NCBI RefSeq assembly: GCF_042663225.1
Contig: NZ_JBHTAA010000005.1
Coordinates: 1,116,001 to 1,180,000 of the forward strand
Direction: 5' to 3'
DNA: 64,000 nt
From: Haloferax namakaokahaiae
Lineage (GTDB): Archaea > Halobacteriota > Halobacteria > Halobacteriales > Haloferacaceae
Translations under genes and position numbers: made by a program
Notes under the pieces: model-generated
The model's input: only the letters and a program-made list of their open reading frames with translations
Databases searched by the model: none
What the model was told of the DNA's origin: nothing
Shown: positions 30,517-39,782 of the stretch, piece after piece
Layout: each line of letters opens with the position of its first letter
Numbering within the stretch: position 1 is the stretch's first letter

Positions 30517-31824
30517 TCAGTCGGAACGGCGCATTCGTTCCGCGGCGGCCGCGAGCGCGACAAGTGCGGCGGCGAACCCGAATCCGGGTGTTTCGGTCCC
30601 GGTCTGGGTCGAGTCCGTCGTGGTAGCCGACGAATCCGGCGAATCGACTGTCGTGGTCGCGTCTTCCGTCGCGGTTTGGGTCGGCGATTCGGCCGTCGAA
30701 TTCGAGACGGAGTCGGTCGTTCCGGTAGTCGGCCGCTCGGTGGTCGTGGTGTCCGTGGCCGTCGTCTCGGACGCTTCGAGCGAGGCGACGACGCCCGCGT
30801 GGTCCGACGGCCAGAGGTCGCCGCGGTCGGTCTCGACTCTGGTCGAACTGAGGGTGAATCGCTCGGCCGAGAGGGGGGTGAGTCCACGACTGAACACGTG
30901 GTCGATTGCTTCCGAGAACTCGCCACCCGAGAGGTCGCTGGCACGGCAGCACGTCTCGTCGATACCGTCCGTCGCGGGAACGAGCACCTCGGAGAGGGTC
31001 GCGTACGCACCGGTTCCGGGTTCGTCGTTCACGTCGCCCGCGACGACGACCGGACCGGAGCGCTCGCGCACCCACGAGACGAGTTCGTCGGCCTGCGCGC
31101 CTCGAATCGCTCCGCTGGCGCGTTCGAGGTGCGTCGAGAGAACGTCGAAGGCGGGCGCGTCGGGAAGAGAGACCGTCGCGGCGGCGAACCCGCGGGCGAG
31201 TCGAAACGACTCCGACTCGGAGAACGACACGTCGAGCGCGCTGTCGAACGTCGTCTCCGAGGTGTCGTCCACCGAAACGTCCTCGGCGACGAGCAGCGCG
31301 TCTCGGTCACGCAGTCGGACGGTCGCTTCGTCGCCGTCGATTTCGGCCGGCAGTGCGGCGTCGGTGTTCTCCGACGAAATAGCGACTCGATAGCCCGAGT
31401 CGCGGGCGTCGAGCGCCGCCGAAAGCTCGGCGAGAAAGTCGATTTCGTCACCCTCGGCGGCTATCGAGGCGGCTTCTTGGACGGCGATTACGTCGGCATC
31501 GACCGCGTCGAATTCGGCGGCGATGGCGGCCATTCGACCGGGGACGTCACTGGCCCGGACCGACTCGTACATCTCGCCGACGAGTCTCCGCCGTTCGCGC
31601 TCGGTGTCGGCGACGAACAGTGGGTAGAGACTGACACCGAGACCGAGGTTCTGCGTTGCGACTCGGACGGGAGACGATTCGGCGAACGATTCGGCGACGC
31701 TGGCACTAGCGCGAGTGGTGAGACTAGTGAGACTGGCCGCAAACGGCGTCACCGCGAGCGACCGAAGGAGGGCGCGCCGGGTGGATGGTCTCCCGGCGAG
31801 GAGGGGGCGAACAGGGGAGGGCAT
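30517..31824 (-). CDS. Secreted endonuclease/exonuclease/phosphatase-fold protein with PGF-CTERM anchor
   Basis: 435 residues. The N-terminus has a twin-arginine-like signal ('STRRALLRSLAVTPFAASL'). The middle has the EEP fold: 'VRVATQNLGLG', 'VIAVQEAA' with the metal Glu, 'VVVAGDVNDEPG' with Asp and Asn, 'AIDHVFSRG' and 'WPSDHAGVVASL' with the catalytic Asp-His. A Thr-rich stalk of about 70 residues ends in 'TPGFGFAAALVALAAAAERMRR', a PGF-CTERM signal for archaeosortase A processing and lipid anchoring. It should be a surface-displayed nuclease or phosphodiesterase; substrate unknown. Confidence 0.85.
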   Translation of the reverse strand: MPSPVRPLLAGRPSTRRALLRSLAVTPFAASLTSLTTRASASVAESFAESSPVRVATQNLGLGVSLYPLFVADTERERRRLVGEMYESVRASDVPGRMAAIAAEFDAVDADVIAVQEAASIAAEGDEIDFLAELSAALDARDSGYRVAISSENTDAALPAEIDGDEATVRLRDRDALLVAEDVSVDDTSETTFDSALDVSFSESESFRLARGFAAATVSLPDAPAFDVLSTHLERASGAIRGAQADELVSWVRERSGPVVVAGDVNDEPGTGAYATLSEVLVPATDGIDETCCRASDLSGGEFSEAIDHVFSRGLTPLSAERFTLSSTRVETDRGDLWPSDHAGVVASLEASETTATDTTTTERPTTGTTDSVSNSTAESPTQTATEDATTTVDSPDSSATTTDSTQTGTETPGFGFAAALVALAAAAERMRRSD

Positions 31825-31880
31825 CGCCCGGCGGTTCGAACGGCTATCTGTTAACCCTTGCTCGACCCGTCAGTTCGGGA

Positions 31881-32762
31881 TTAGTTCTCGTCGGCGCGGA
31901 ATTCTCGGACGCGCTCGATGTTCCACGCGAAGCCCTTGCCGTCCTCCGTCGGCGTTTCGAGGACGAGCGGGACGTCGTTCTCGACGATTGCGTCGTGGTT
32001 GATGAACGCGCGCATGCCGTCCTCGCCGATGAGACCCTCACCGATGAGCGCGTGCTCGTCTTTGTTCGTCCCGCACTCGTGTTTCGAGTCGTTGAGGTGG
32101 ACGCACTTGAGGTGTTCCAGCCCGACCACGTCGTCGAGTTGTTCGAACGTCTCATCGACGCCCTCGGGTGTCGAGAGGTCGTAACCCGCCGCGAAGGCGT
32201 GGGCCGTGTCCAGACAGATATCGAGGTCCTGTTCGGACTCTTCGAGCACGTAGGCGAGGTGTTCGAAGTCGCCGCCGAGTTTGGTTCCCGAGCCGGCGTC
32301 GGACTCGATGAGGATGGTCACGTCGTCCGGCACGTCGATTTCGTCGAGGACGGAGACGGCGTTGTCGAGGCCGCCTTCGACGCCCGCGCCCGTGTGCGCG
32401 CCGAGGTGGACGTTCACGTAGGGAATGCCGAGTTTCGAGGCGACATCGACTTCCGTCTGCATGGAGTCGAGCGACTTCTGTCGAAGTCCGTCTTTGGGCG
32501 TACAGAGGTTGACGAGGTACGAGGTGTGGATGACCCACGGGCCGTCGAGTTTGTCGGCGGTCTCTTCGCGGAACAGTTCGGCCTCCTCATCGGAGATTTC
32601 GGGGTCCCGCCACACCTGCGGCGAGGTGGTGAATATCTGCCCGCAGTTGCCACCGAAGGCGACCTGTCGGAAGATGGCGTTGGCGACGTTGCCGTGCGGT
32701 GGCGTCTCGTCGTCGGACGAAACCTTCGAGCTAGACATCGAGACGTGTGCTCCTACTCGCAT
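31881..32762 (-). CDS. nfo: Endonuclease IV (AP endonuclease)
   Basis: 293 residues of the Nfo family, which incises DNA 5' of abasic sites in base-excision repair. The zinc-ligand segments of the TIM barrel are all seen: 'WVIHTSYLVNL', 'YVNVHLGAHTGAG', 'ILIESDAGSG', 'CLDTAHAFAAGYD', 'CVHLNDSKHECGTNKDEHALIGEG' and 'LVLETP'. The start at 32762 ('MRVGAHVSMS') matches the family; the longer frame to 32816 adds unrelated residues. It is divergent from the redoxin gene across about 95 bases. Confidence 0.95.
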   Translation of the reverse strand: MRVGAHVSMSSSKVSSDDETPPHGNVANAIFRQVAFGGNCGQIFTTSPQVWRDPEISDEEAELFREETADKLDGPWVIHTSYLVNLCTPKDGLRQKSLDSMQTEVDVASKLGIPYVNVHLGAHTGAGVEGGLDNAVSVLDEIDVPDDVTILIESDAGSGTKLGGDFEHLAYVLEESEQDLDICLDTAHAFAAGYDLSTPEGVDETFEQLDDVVGLEHLKCVHLNDSKHECGTNKDEHALIGEGLIGEDGMRAFINHDAIVENDVPLVLETPTEDGKGFAWNIERVREFRADEN

Positions 32763-32857
32763 GAGCGACTCCACGTAGTACCCTACCAAAGGGACTTCGG
32801 AGTGCGATAGTCCCAAGCGCCCGTAACTAGTATGGCCCCTCGGTTGGAAAGACAGTC

Positions 32858-33382
32858 ATGGCTGGTATTCCCGTCGGTACGCAAGTCGAGGATACAACAG
32901 TCCCGCTCGTGCGACCCGACGAGTCGGTGACTGAAACGTCGCTCTCGGAACTCGTCGAGGAGAAACCGGTGCTGCTCTGTTTCTACACCGCCGATTTCAG
33001 CCCGGACTGTACCGACGAGTGGTGCTCGTTCCGCGATTTCGACTGGTTCGCCGCGGGGCACGACGTGCAGGTCGTCGGCTCGAGCAAGTCCGGCGTCGGA
33101 ATGCACCATCGATTCATCGACCGCTACGACCTCTCGTTCCCGCTCTTCGCCGATACGGACCTCGAACTCGCCGAGACGTTCGACGTGGTCTACCGAACCT
33201 TCGGCGTCTCGAAACGCTCTCGTCGGTCGTGTTTCCTGCTCGATTCGGACCTCACCGTCCGGTATCGGTGGCTGGGCCAACACTGGATCGACCCGACTCG
33301 TGACACCCCACCGCTCTCGGAAGTGTACGAGGGCGTCACCGAGGCACTGGAGATAGAGAATCCGGAGACGTTCGGCTTCTAA
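32858..33382 (+). CDS. Redoxin (peroxiredoxin-like) protein
   Basis: 174 residues, thioredoxin-fold redoxin. 'PVLLCFYTADFSPDCTDEWCSFRDFDWF' sits where the peroxiredoxin active site lies, with Cys residues five apart ('PDCTDEWC') as in some Bcp/PrxQ enzymes. 'VGSSKSGVGMHHRFIDRYDLSFPLFAD' matches the AhpC-TSA core, and 'CFLLDSDLTVRYRW' the later strands. Likely a peroxide-reducing enzyme. It is convergent with the lipoate-ligase gene and monocistronic. Substrate and reductant are not visible. Confidence 0.82.
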   Translation: MAGIPVGTQVEDTTVPLVRPDESVTETSLSELVEEKPVLLCFYTADFSPDCTDEWCSFRDFDWFAAGHDVQVVGSSKSGVGMHHRFIDRYDLSFPLFADTDLELAETFDVVYRTFGVSKRSRRSCFLLDSDLTVRYRWLGQHWIDPTRDTPPLSEVYEGVTEALEIENPETFGF

Positions 33383-33398
33383 GACGCCGGTTCGACAA

Positions 33399-34220
33399 CT
33401 ATCGCTTCGACCCGGGACGACGACGAACCCAGTCGGCCGACTCGTACTTCTCTTCGACGCGTTCGCTCGCTCGCGTCAGTTCCTCCTCGGTCCACGAGCC
33501 TTCGTTCGCGTCCACGAACTCGACGAGCGAGTCGGTGAGCGCTTCGACGAACTCCGCGCGCGAAACGTCGGTGAGTTCGTCGATGCCGACGACGCGCTCG
33601 CGGAACTCCTCGGGCGTCACGTCGTGGCCGTCGAACACCGAGAGGTGCGTCTCCGCATCGACCGAGTACGTAATCGACCCGTGTTGTACCACTGCATCCC
33701 GGCGGCGGTACTGGGCGTTGCCCGCGATTTTCCGGCCCTCGGCGACCATGTCGTGGGCGGGATGAAGCGCCCGAAGGTAGCACGCCGGGTGCCAGATGAC
33801 GGGCACGTCGTCCTCGACGAAATCGACATCGACGCCGACGCTTCGGAGGGCGTCGAGGATAGGCGTACAGAGGAGATGGTAGCAGTCGATGAGGTCGCCG
33901 GGGAGTTCGGCTTTCGGCGCGATGATGGAGTACGCAACATCACCGTAGTTGTCGTGGTAGATGCCGCCGCCGCCGGTCGGCCGGCGCGTCACGTCGATTC
34001 CCTCGAACTCGCAGTAGTCCCAATCGACCGTCTCGGGTCTCTGGCCGTAGCCGAGAGAAAGGCAACTTGGGTCCCACCGATACACGCGGACGGTTCGTGG
34101 TCCGCCCGTGGCGGCCGTCTCGCCCGCGACCTCGTCGAGCGCCATCTGCATCGCGCCGGGGCGGGTGTCCTCCCGCACTACGCGCCACTCGCGGTCGGCG
34201 AGTGCTTCCGAGTCGTTCAT
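33399..34220 (-). CDS. Lipoate-protein ligase A family protein
   Basis: 273 residues of the LplA/LipB/BPL fold. The lipoyl-binding loop 'RRPTGGGGIYHD' and the catalytic Lys in 'EGRKIAGNAQYRR' with 'VVQHGSI' are present. 'VYRWDPSCLSLGYGQ' is the standard N-terminal strand pair. It transfers lipoate or octanoate to acyl carrier domains such as GcvH or 2-oxoacid dehydrogenase E2. The start at 34220 is favoured over 34229, three codons upstream. The C-terminal charged helix ('ELTRASERVEEKYES') may be a short accessory domain. Confidence 0.87.
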   Translation of the reverse strand: MNDSEALADREWRVVREDTRPGAMQMALDEVAGETAATGGPRTVRVYRWDPSCLSLGYGQRPETVDWDYCEFEGIDVTRRPTGGGGIYHDNYGDVAYSIIAPKAELPGDLIDCYHLLCTPILDALRSVGVDVDFVEDDVPVIWHPACYLRALHPAHDMVAEGRKIAGNAQYRRRDAVVQHGSITYSVDAETHLSVFDGHDVTPEEFRERVVGIDELTDVSRAEFVEALTDSLVEFVDANEGSWTEEELTRASERVEEKYESADWVRRRPGSKR

Positions 34221-34302
34221 ACACAGCATTTGCCGAAGCGAGGCAAAGCGGTTTCGACGCCGGGAGCGATTCCGTTAACTCTCCGGGCGGTGACGCCCAA
34301 CC

Positions 34303-34947
34303 ATGCACGTCACCCGCCTCGCGCTCGCCGCCCGCGACCCGATTTCGCTCTGTGACTTCTATGCAGAAACGCTCGGGTTCGACCCCGTTCCCGGTTCCCA
34401 ACGGTCCGTCGAGGCGGGCGAGACGACCCTCTGGTTCGAACTCGGCGACTCGGTCCCCTACCACGTCGCGTTCTCCGTCGATGCGAGTCTCGACTCGGTC
34501 ATCGACTGGGTGGACGAACACGTCGGCGTCCTCCCGACCGACGAGGGACCGAGCATCCGATTCGACTTCCTCGACTGCGACTCGGTCTACTTCGAAGACC
34601 CGGCGGGCAACGTCGTCGAGTACATCTGTTACGACGGGTCGGACGGCGAGTTCGACCCCGAGACGGACGTTCTGGGCGTGACGGAAGTCGGTCTCACAGT
34701 TCCCGACGTGGAATCGTTCCTCTCGGACCTCACGGCCGCCCTCGATATCGAGGTGTGGAGCGAGTTCGGCGAGGGCAACGTCGCATTCGTCGGCGACAAA
34801 CACGCTCGGTTCGTCGTCGCCGCGGAGGGGCGACCGTGGTATCCGACCGACACCGACGCCGAAATCGCACCCGTGTCCGTGCAGTGTGATGCCGAGGGCG
34901 TGTTCGAACCCGAGGGGTTGCCGTATCGGGTGAACGTCGGCCAGTAA
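34303..34947 (+). CDS. VOC-family (glyoxalase/dioxygenase fold) protein
   Basis: 214 residues. It opens 'VTRLALAARDPISLCDFYAETLGF', the typical first VOC strand and helix, and ends the first half with 'VYFEDPAGNVVEYICYD', which carries a metal-ligand-type Glu. The second half repeats the fold more loosely ('VTEVGLTVPDVESFLSDL'). Such proteins bind a metal in a beta-alpha-beta barrel and act as glyoxalases, dioxygenases or resistance proteins; no specific reaction is suggested. A T5 run at 34951-34955 follows the stop. Confidence 0.82.
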   Translation: MHVTRLALAARDPISLCDFYAETLGFDPVPGSQRSVEAGETTLWFELGDSVPYHVAFSVDASLDSVIDWVDEHVGVLPTDEGPSIRFDFLDCDSVYFEDPAGNVVEYICYDGSDGEFDPETDVLGVTEVGLTVPDVESFLSDLTAALDIEVWSEFGEGNVAFVGDKHARFVVAAEGRPWYPTDTDAEIAPVSVQCDAEGVFEPEGLPYRVNVGQ

Positions 34948-35126
34948 CACACGCTTTTTCTCCTCTGCTTTTCCTCTGGCAGCTCGGTACCGAGTGACCT
35001 CCATCGAAACCGAAACTATGCGCCCGTTTTCGCCTGTACCTCGATTTTATATCGTCACATCTAGTTTATCGCTCCCCAAATTCCCGACTCGCGGGCCTTT
35101 TAGGCCTCGCACGCTGAGGAAGCATC

Positions 35127-36038
35127 ATGGTACGGAACGTCGCCAGCGTGATGACCGAACTCGAGACCGAGGACTTCTATCTCCTCTCGGGCGTCGAGCA
35201 AGGGATGCGCTTTAGCGAGTGGGTCAACCGGAAGAAACTCCCGAAGAACTCGGGGTTGACCGAGGAAGACGTGGAGTACCGACTCGACCGGTGTATGTCT
35301 CGTGACCTCGTCGAGCGAAAGACCATCCAGTACGAGGGCTTCAAACTCACGCTGGCCGGATACGACGTACTCGCGCTGCGGACGTTCGCCCAGCGCGATA
35401 CGATTCAGGGCTTCGGCTCGCCGCTCGGCGTCGGCAAGGAGAGCGACGTGTTCGAGGTGCAGTCGTTCAAACCCCTGGCACTCAAGTTCCACCGCGAGGG
35501 CTACACGAACTTCCGCGAAGTGCGCCGCGAACGCGACTACACCTCCGAGAATCGCCACGTCTCGTGGCTTTATACCGCCCGAAAGGCGGCCGAACGCGAG
35601 TACGAGGCGCTGGAAGAACTCTTCCCGAAGGTGTCGGTCCCGCGCCCGGTGGACCAGAATCGGCACGCAATCGTGATGGCGAAACTCGACGGCGTCGAAC
35701 TCGCAAAGTCGCGTCTCGAATCCGCGCAAGTGACGGGCGTCCTGGACCTCATCCTCGACGAGATGGCCACCGCCTACGAGGCGGGCTACGTCCACGCCGA
35801 CATGTCGGAGTACAACGTCGCGGTGAGTTCGAACGGAATCACCATCTTCGATTGGCCGCAGGCAGTCCCGACCGACCACGAGAACGCCCGTGAACTCCTC
35901 GCGCGCGACGTGAAGAACATCGTCGGCTACTTCAACCGCAAGTACCCCGCCGAGATGCCCGACGATATCGACTTCGAGGAGGTTGCGAACGCGGTTGCGG
36001 CGAACGAGTTCGAACGTATCGGACTTCACACGACCTGA
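35127..36038 (+). CDS. rio2: RIO2-type serine protein kinase
   Basis: 303 residues. The N-terminal winged helix (about 1-90, 'NVASVMTELETEDFYLLSGVE') is specific to RIO2. The kinase domain has the P-loop 'PLGVGKESDVFEV', catalytic Lys in 'PLALKFHREG', 'YVHADMSEYNV' (catalytic loop) and 'ITIFDWPQAV' (metal-binding DFG-like). In archaea RIO2 works in late maturation of the small ribosomal subunit. It has its own promoter region of about 180 bases upstream and is followed by about 245 bases before the next gene. Confidence 0.95.
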   Translation: MVRNVASVMTELETEDFYLLSGVEQGMRFSEWVNRKKLPKNSGLTEEDVEYRLDRCMSRDLVERKTIQYEGFKLTLAGYDVLALRTFAQRDTIQGFGSPLGVGKESDVFEVQSFKPLALKFHREGYTNFREVRRERDYTSENRHVSWLYTARKAAEREYEALEELFPKVSVPRPVDQNRHAIVMAKLDGVELAKSRLESAQVTGVLDLILDEMATAYEAGYVHADMSEYNVAVSSNGITIFDWPQAVPTDHENARELLARDVKNIVGYFNRKYPAEMPDDIDFEEVANAVAANEFERIGLHTT

Positions 36039-36284
36039 GTGAGGTGATTTTGTGGACGTGGGTTTGGAGAGCGACCGCCGCCTCAGGTCCGCGATGAATC
36101 GTATCTCACGATATGAAATTGGGATTCCTGAGTGAGCGAGAGGACTCACGCCCGAATCCGTTCGACACCTGTTTTCTCAAATCTAAAAAACAAGCAATAA
36201 AACCTGACTTATAAACAATATTTCCCAATCAAGGATTTGGTTTGTGAGTATTCTATGCGATAGTTTGGACGACCGTCTTATGTG

Positions 36285-38564
36285 ATGTCAGACGCAGGTA
36301 CGTTCGTGATTCATACCAGTTTCCGGTTGATACCGGACCGGTTCCACGAACAGTATCTGTACAAGCTCGTTGCGATGTTGGGAGTGCTCGTCCTCATCAC
36401 CGCGGGCATCGGTGCGTACACGTACGTTGGCGTCTCGGGTGAACTGCACGACTCGGTCCAGAACGAATTGCAATCGACAGCAGCACTCCAAGCCGATGAA
36501 TTTTCGGTGTGGATGGAAGAACGGTCGGAGATTACGAGGCTCATTTCTGAGTTTGCCGTGCTCGATACGAAAGACTCGACGCGGATATCCGCCTTCTTGG
36601 AGAGCCAACTGGCGAGTCTGCCAGAGGACTTCGACTCGGTACACTACGTGAACACCGAGACTGGGGAGATTCTCGCCAGTTCTTCCCAAGACCGCATCGG
36701 TGAGACCGCGGAGAGTACGACCCATCGCTACGTCCACGGTTCCGGGACGTTCACTAACAGTGACGAAGTCGCCATTACCGAGATGTACGACCGCGGTGGG
36801 GAGCGCTACATGGCGTTCGTGAGCCCGGTATCGGGGTCCGAAGACCGTGCAATCGTCGTCGTCTCGTCGGTCGCACACCTTCGAGAGGTGTTTCACGCAC
36901 CGTTCGAGGGGTCGTTCGTGCAGATAATCGACAGCGAGGGTATCGTCGAGTTCGACGAGCGCCAGCAAGTCGAAGGCGAGCAGTACGCCGTCGAAGAGTC
37001 TCGAGTGCTCACCGACGGCCTCGATGGCGGCGCGGGTGCGTACGAGGCCGACGCGAACGGCGTCCTCGACGAGAGACACGTCGTCGCGTACGCAGGCGTG
37101 GACGAGATGGTACTCGTCATCCACGCACCGACGAGTTCGGCCTATCACATCCAAGAGACGGTCGCCTTCGACATCGCCGCCTTGCTGTTCTTGTTGCTCA
37201 TCACGATAGGTGGAATCGCCTTCGTCCTCAAGCGAAGCATGCTCGACCCGCTCGATGGACTCGAAACCAAGTTGACGAGTCTCAGAGAAGGCAACCTCGA
37301 CATCGACCTTCGGACGGACCGGCGCGACGAGTTCGGGTCGGTCCTCGACTCTGTGGCCTCGCTGCGGACAGACCTCCTCGACCAACGTGCCGATGCCAAG
37401 AGCTACAGTAGCGTGATGCAAGCCACTGCAGACGGCGACCTGACCGCACGGATGGACGCCGACAGCAACGCTGCCGACATGCAGACCATCGCGGACTCGT
37501 TCAACGGAATGATGGACGATATCGAATCCACCGTCGGCACCGTCATGGACTTCGCTGACGGCGTGCAGACGCGAAGCGACCAGGTCGCCGAAGGCGCTCG
37601 TGAGGTCAATACGGCGAGCGAACAGGTCGCCAAATCGGTCGAACAGATCTCTCACGGTGCGGGCGAGCAGGCCGACCAACTGACCACCGTCTCCGGCGAG
37701 ATGGACACGCTCTCGGCGTCGGTCGAAGAGATAGCGGCGTCGGCCGAAGAGTTGGCCACCAACTCCGCGAAGGCCGCAGAATCCGGCAAAGAGGGACGAG
37801 TTTCGGCGCGCGAAGCGCTCGATGGGATGGAAGCGATTCGTGAAGAGACGCACACGACGGTCGCCGAGGTTGCGGAGTTCGGCACGCTCACACAAGAGAT
37901 CGGCGACATCGTCGGCGTCATCGGTGACATCGCCGATCAGACGAATCTGCTGGCGCTCAACGCGAACATCGAAGCGGCCCGAGCGGGCGATGCGGGCGAA
38001 GGGTTCGCCGTCGTCGCCGACGAGGTGAAGCAACTCGCCGAAGCGACGACCGAGTCGGCCGGCGAAATCGAATCGCTCATCGAAGACGTTCGCACCCAGC
38101 GCGATGCGGTCGTCTCCGGTGTCGAGCAGATGGAGACCAAAGTCACCGAGGAGTCCGAATCGGTCGAGACGGCCATCGACGCCCTGGACGAAATCACCGA
38201 GCGCGTCGAGGCGAATAATGCGAGCGTCCACGAGGTGACCGACGCGACGGAAGCGCAGGCCTCCTCGACGGAAGAGGTGTCGTCGATGGTCCAAGAAGTC
38301 GCCAGCGTGAGCGAAGAGACGACGGCCGAAGCCGAGAACGTCTCGGCGGCCGCCGAAGAGCAGGCCGCGTCGTTGAATCAGGTCACCGCGAGTGCGGAAC
38401 AACTCGCCGAAGAATCCCAAGACCTGCAGGCACTGCTCAGCCAGTTCGAAGTGAGTGCCGACGAGAGCGGGCAGGCGAGTGCTCCCGAACCGGTCGGAAC
38501 GACCGGCGAGTTTAGCGGCGGGTTCCAGTCGGCAGCGGTGAGTGACGGCGGGCGGAACCAGTAA
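36285..38564 (+). CDS. Transducer protein with extracellular dCache-like sensor domain
   Basis: 759 residues. Membrane helices near 28-48 and 290-312 enclose about 240 extracellular residues of double-Cache type ('DFDSVHYVNTETGEILASS', 'FVQIIDSEGIVEFDE'), which bind small molecules. HAMP segments ('DPLDGLETKLTSLREGNLD') and a long coiled-coil hairpin follow, with the tip 'DQTNLLALNANIEAARAG' near residue 550. The tail ends 'GGFQSAAVSDGGRNQ'. GTG 36282 and ATG 36285 are both possible starts; ATG is used. It stands alone, so its ligand and partners are not given by context. Confidence 0.88.
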   Translation: MSDAGTFVIHTSFRLIPDRFHEQYLYKLVAMLGVLVLITAGIGAYTYVGVSGELHDSVQNELQSTAALQADEFSVWMEERSEITRLISEFAVLDTKDSTRISAFLESQLASLPEDFDSVHYVNTETGEILASSSQDRIGETAESTTHRYVHGSGTFTNSDEVAITEMYDRGGERYMAFVSPVSGSEDRAIVVVSSVAHLREVFHAPFEGSFVQIIDSEGIVEFDERQQVEGEQYAVEESRVLTDGLDGGAGAYEADANGVLDERHVVAYAGVDEMVLVIHAPTSSAYHIQETVAFDIAALLFLLLITIGGIAFVLKRSMLDPLDGLETKLTSLREGNLDIDLRTDRRDEFGSVLDSVASLRTDLLDQRADAKSYSSVMQATADGDLTARMDADSNAADMQTIADSFNGMMDDIESTVGTVMDFADGVQTRSDQVAEGAREVNTASEQVAKSVEQISHGAGEQADQLTTVSGEMDTLSASVEEIAASAEELATNSAKAAESGKEGRVSAREALDGMEAIREETHTTVAEVAEFGTLTQEIGDIVGVIGDIADQTNLLALNANIEAARAGDAGEGFAVVADEVKQLAEATTESAGEIESLIEDVRTQRDAVVSGVEQMETKVTEESESVETAIDALDEITERVEANNASVHEVTDATEAQASSTEEVSSMVQEVASVSEETTAEAENVSAAAEEQAASLNQVTASAEQLAEESQDLQALLSQFEVSADESGQASAPEPVGTTGEFSGGFQSAAVSDGGRNQ

Positions 38565-38589
38565 CGGGCCTCAATAAACGCGATTTTTG

Positions 38590-39639
38590 TTATTCGAGTG
38601 GTGCGAGCGTCACCGATTCGGCTTCGAAGTCTTCGACGAACGCACCCGGGCCGCCGACGCTGAAGGTTCCCGCTTCGGTCTCGATGACGAGCGTGTTCTC
38701 GACTGGGAACGAGTTGTTCACGGGTTCGAGTAACCCCTGGCGGATTCCGACGACGTTGCCGTGGAGTTCGGTCGGTCCCTCGGTGTGGACCATCCTGCCG
38801 CGAGCGGTGACAGAGAGACCGACGTCCGCCCGCTTGCACAGCGTCGTCTGCAAGACGGCGTGCCGGAAGTTGTGATACGTCGCCGGAAGCGGATCGGGGG
38901 AGGCGGTGTACGCCTCGGCGGCCATCGGCCAGTAGTTGCCGAAGAACGACCCGACGATGACGGGACCGAGTTGGGGTTGGGCGAAGACGATTGCCTGCGA
39001 CTCCGAGTTCGAGCGCGCGACCATCTCCCCCGGCGCGACCAACCCGGTGTGCGAATCGATTGCGAGCATCGTCGGCATCGGTTCGTGCCACACTCGAACG
39101 ACCGAGGCGATACCCTCCAGGTCGAGGTCGTCGTTCGGAGAGACGCCGGTCACGATGAGCACGACGAGCACGCCGCGCTCGCGGGCGGCGCGAAGTTCGG
39201 GTGCGACTTCGTCGAGCAGACTGTACGGAAGCGAGAGTTCGACCTCCGAGTCGGCCCGTTCGAGTAACTGCGAGACTCGCTTGAGCACGGTCACCCGCGA
39301 TTTAATGACCTCGAAGCGGTCCTCGTCGCGGGCGGTCGCCGTGTATCGCTCTTCGAGCGCCGGGCGCATGGCCGCGACGTTCGCCGAGAGCGACTCGATG
39401 ACCTCGGTTGGTGGCTGTGCCCGAATCGTCGTGGGCACGACGTGGTCGTTCACTTCGACGAATCCTCGCGCTTCGAGTTCGTTGCTCACGCTGTAGACGT
39501 ACCGCTTCGACACCCCCGCCGCGTCGGCGATTTGACTCGCCTTCGCTTCCCCCAGTTCCAAGATAGTGAGATACGTATCGATGACCTTCTCGGAGAGCCC
39601 GAACTGCTCCAAGCGGTCAGCCAGTTCCCCATCGTCCAT
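38590..39639 (-). CDS. TrmB-family sugar-responsive transcriptional regulator
   Basis: 349 residues. An N-terminal winged helix ('KASQIADAAGVSKRYVYSVSNELEARGFV', about 33-60) is followed by a coiled-coil linker and the C-terminal sugar-binding domain typical of TrmB, ending in a beta-rich part ('LVIETEAGTFSVGGPGA'). TrmB proteins repress or activate glycolytic and sugar-uptake genes, releasing DNA on binding maltose, glucose or related sugars. It is divergent from the GH15 gene across 143 bases and close to a sugar ABC importer, which are its likely targets. A T5 run before its stop side may serve the transducer gene. Confidence 0.88.
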   Translation of the reverse strand: MDDGELADRLEQFGLSEKVIDTYLTILELGEAKASQIADAAGVSKRYVYSVSNELEARGFVEVNDHVVPTTIRAQPPTEVIESLSANVAAMRPALEERYTATARDEDRFEVIKSRVTVLKRVSQLLERADSEVELSLPYSLLDEVAPELRAARERGVLVVLIVTGVSPNDDLDLEGIASVVRVWHEPMPTMLAIDSHTGLVAPGEMVARSNSESQAIVFAQPQLGPVIVGSFFGNYWPMAAEAYTASPDPLPATYHNFRHAVLQTTLCKRADVGLSVTARGRMVHTEGPTELHGNVVGIRQGLLEPVNNSFPVENTLVIETEAGTFSVGGPGAFVEDFEAESVTLAPLE

Positions 39640-39782
39640 AATTGATTGGTCACGACCACGCTACTTAATGACTCGAATCTCGACCCGTCAAAACCGACTC
39701 CCGGACGCGTCCTCCGCATCGTGTGAAAGTGTGAACGAACATTACACCACAATTATTAGCGGCGGCGTCGCAGACTGTAGCA

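Noticed and set aside
36275..36281. A near-match to the GTCTTAC motif before the dCache transducer gene
   Set aside because: Single six-of-seven match, expected by chance over 64 kb.
36288..38420. A 710-codon open frame antisense to the dCache transducer
   Set aside because: Lies fully opposite a recognised gene; its sequence is Arg/Asp/Val-rich shadow without any domain.
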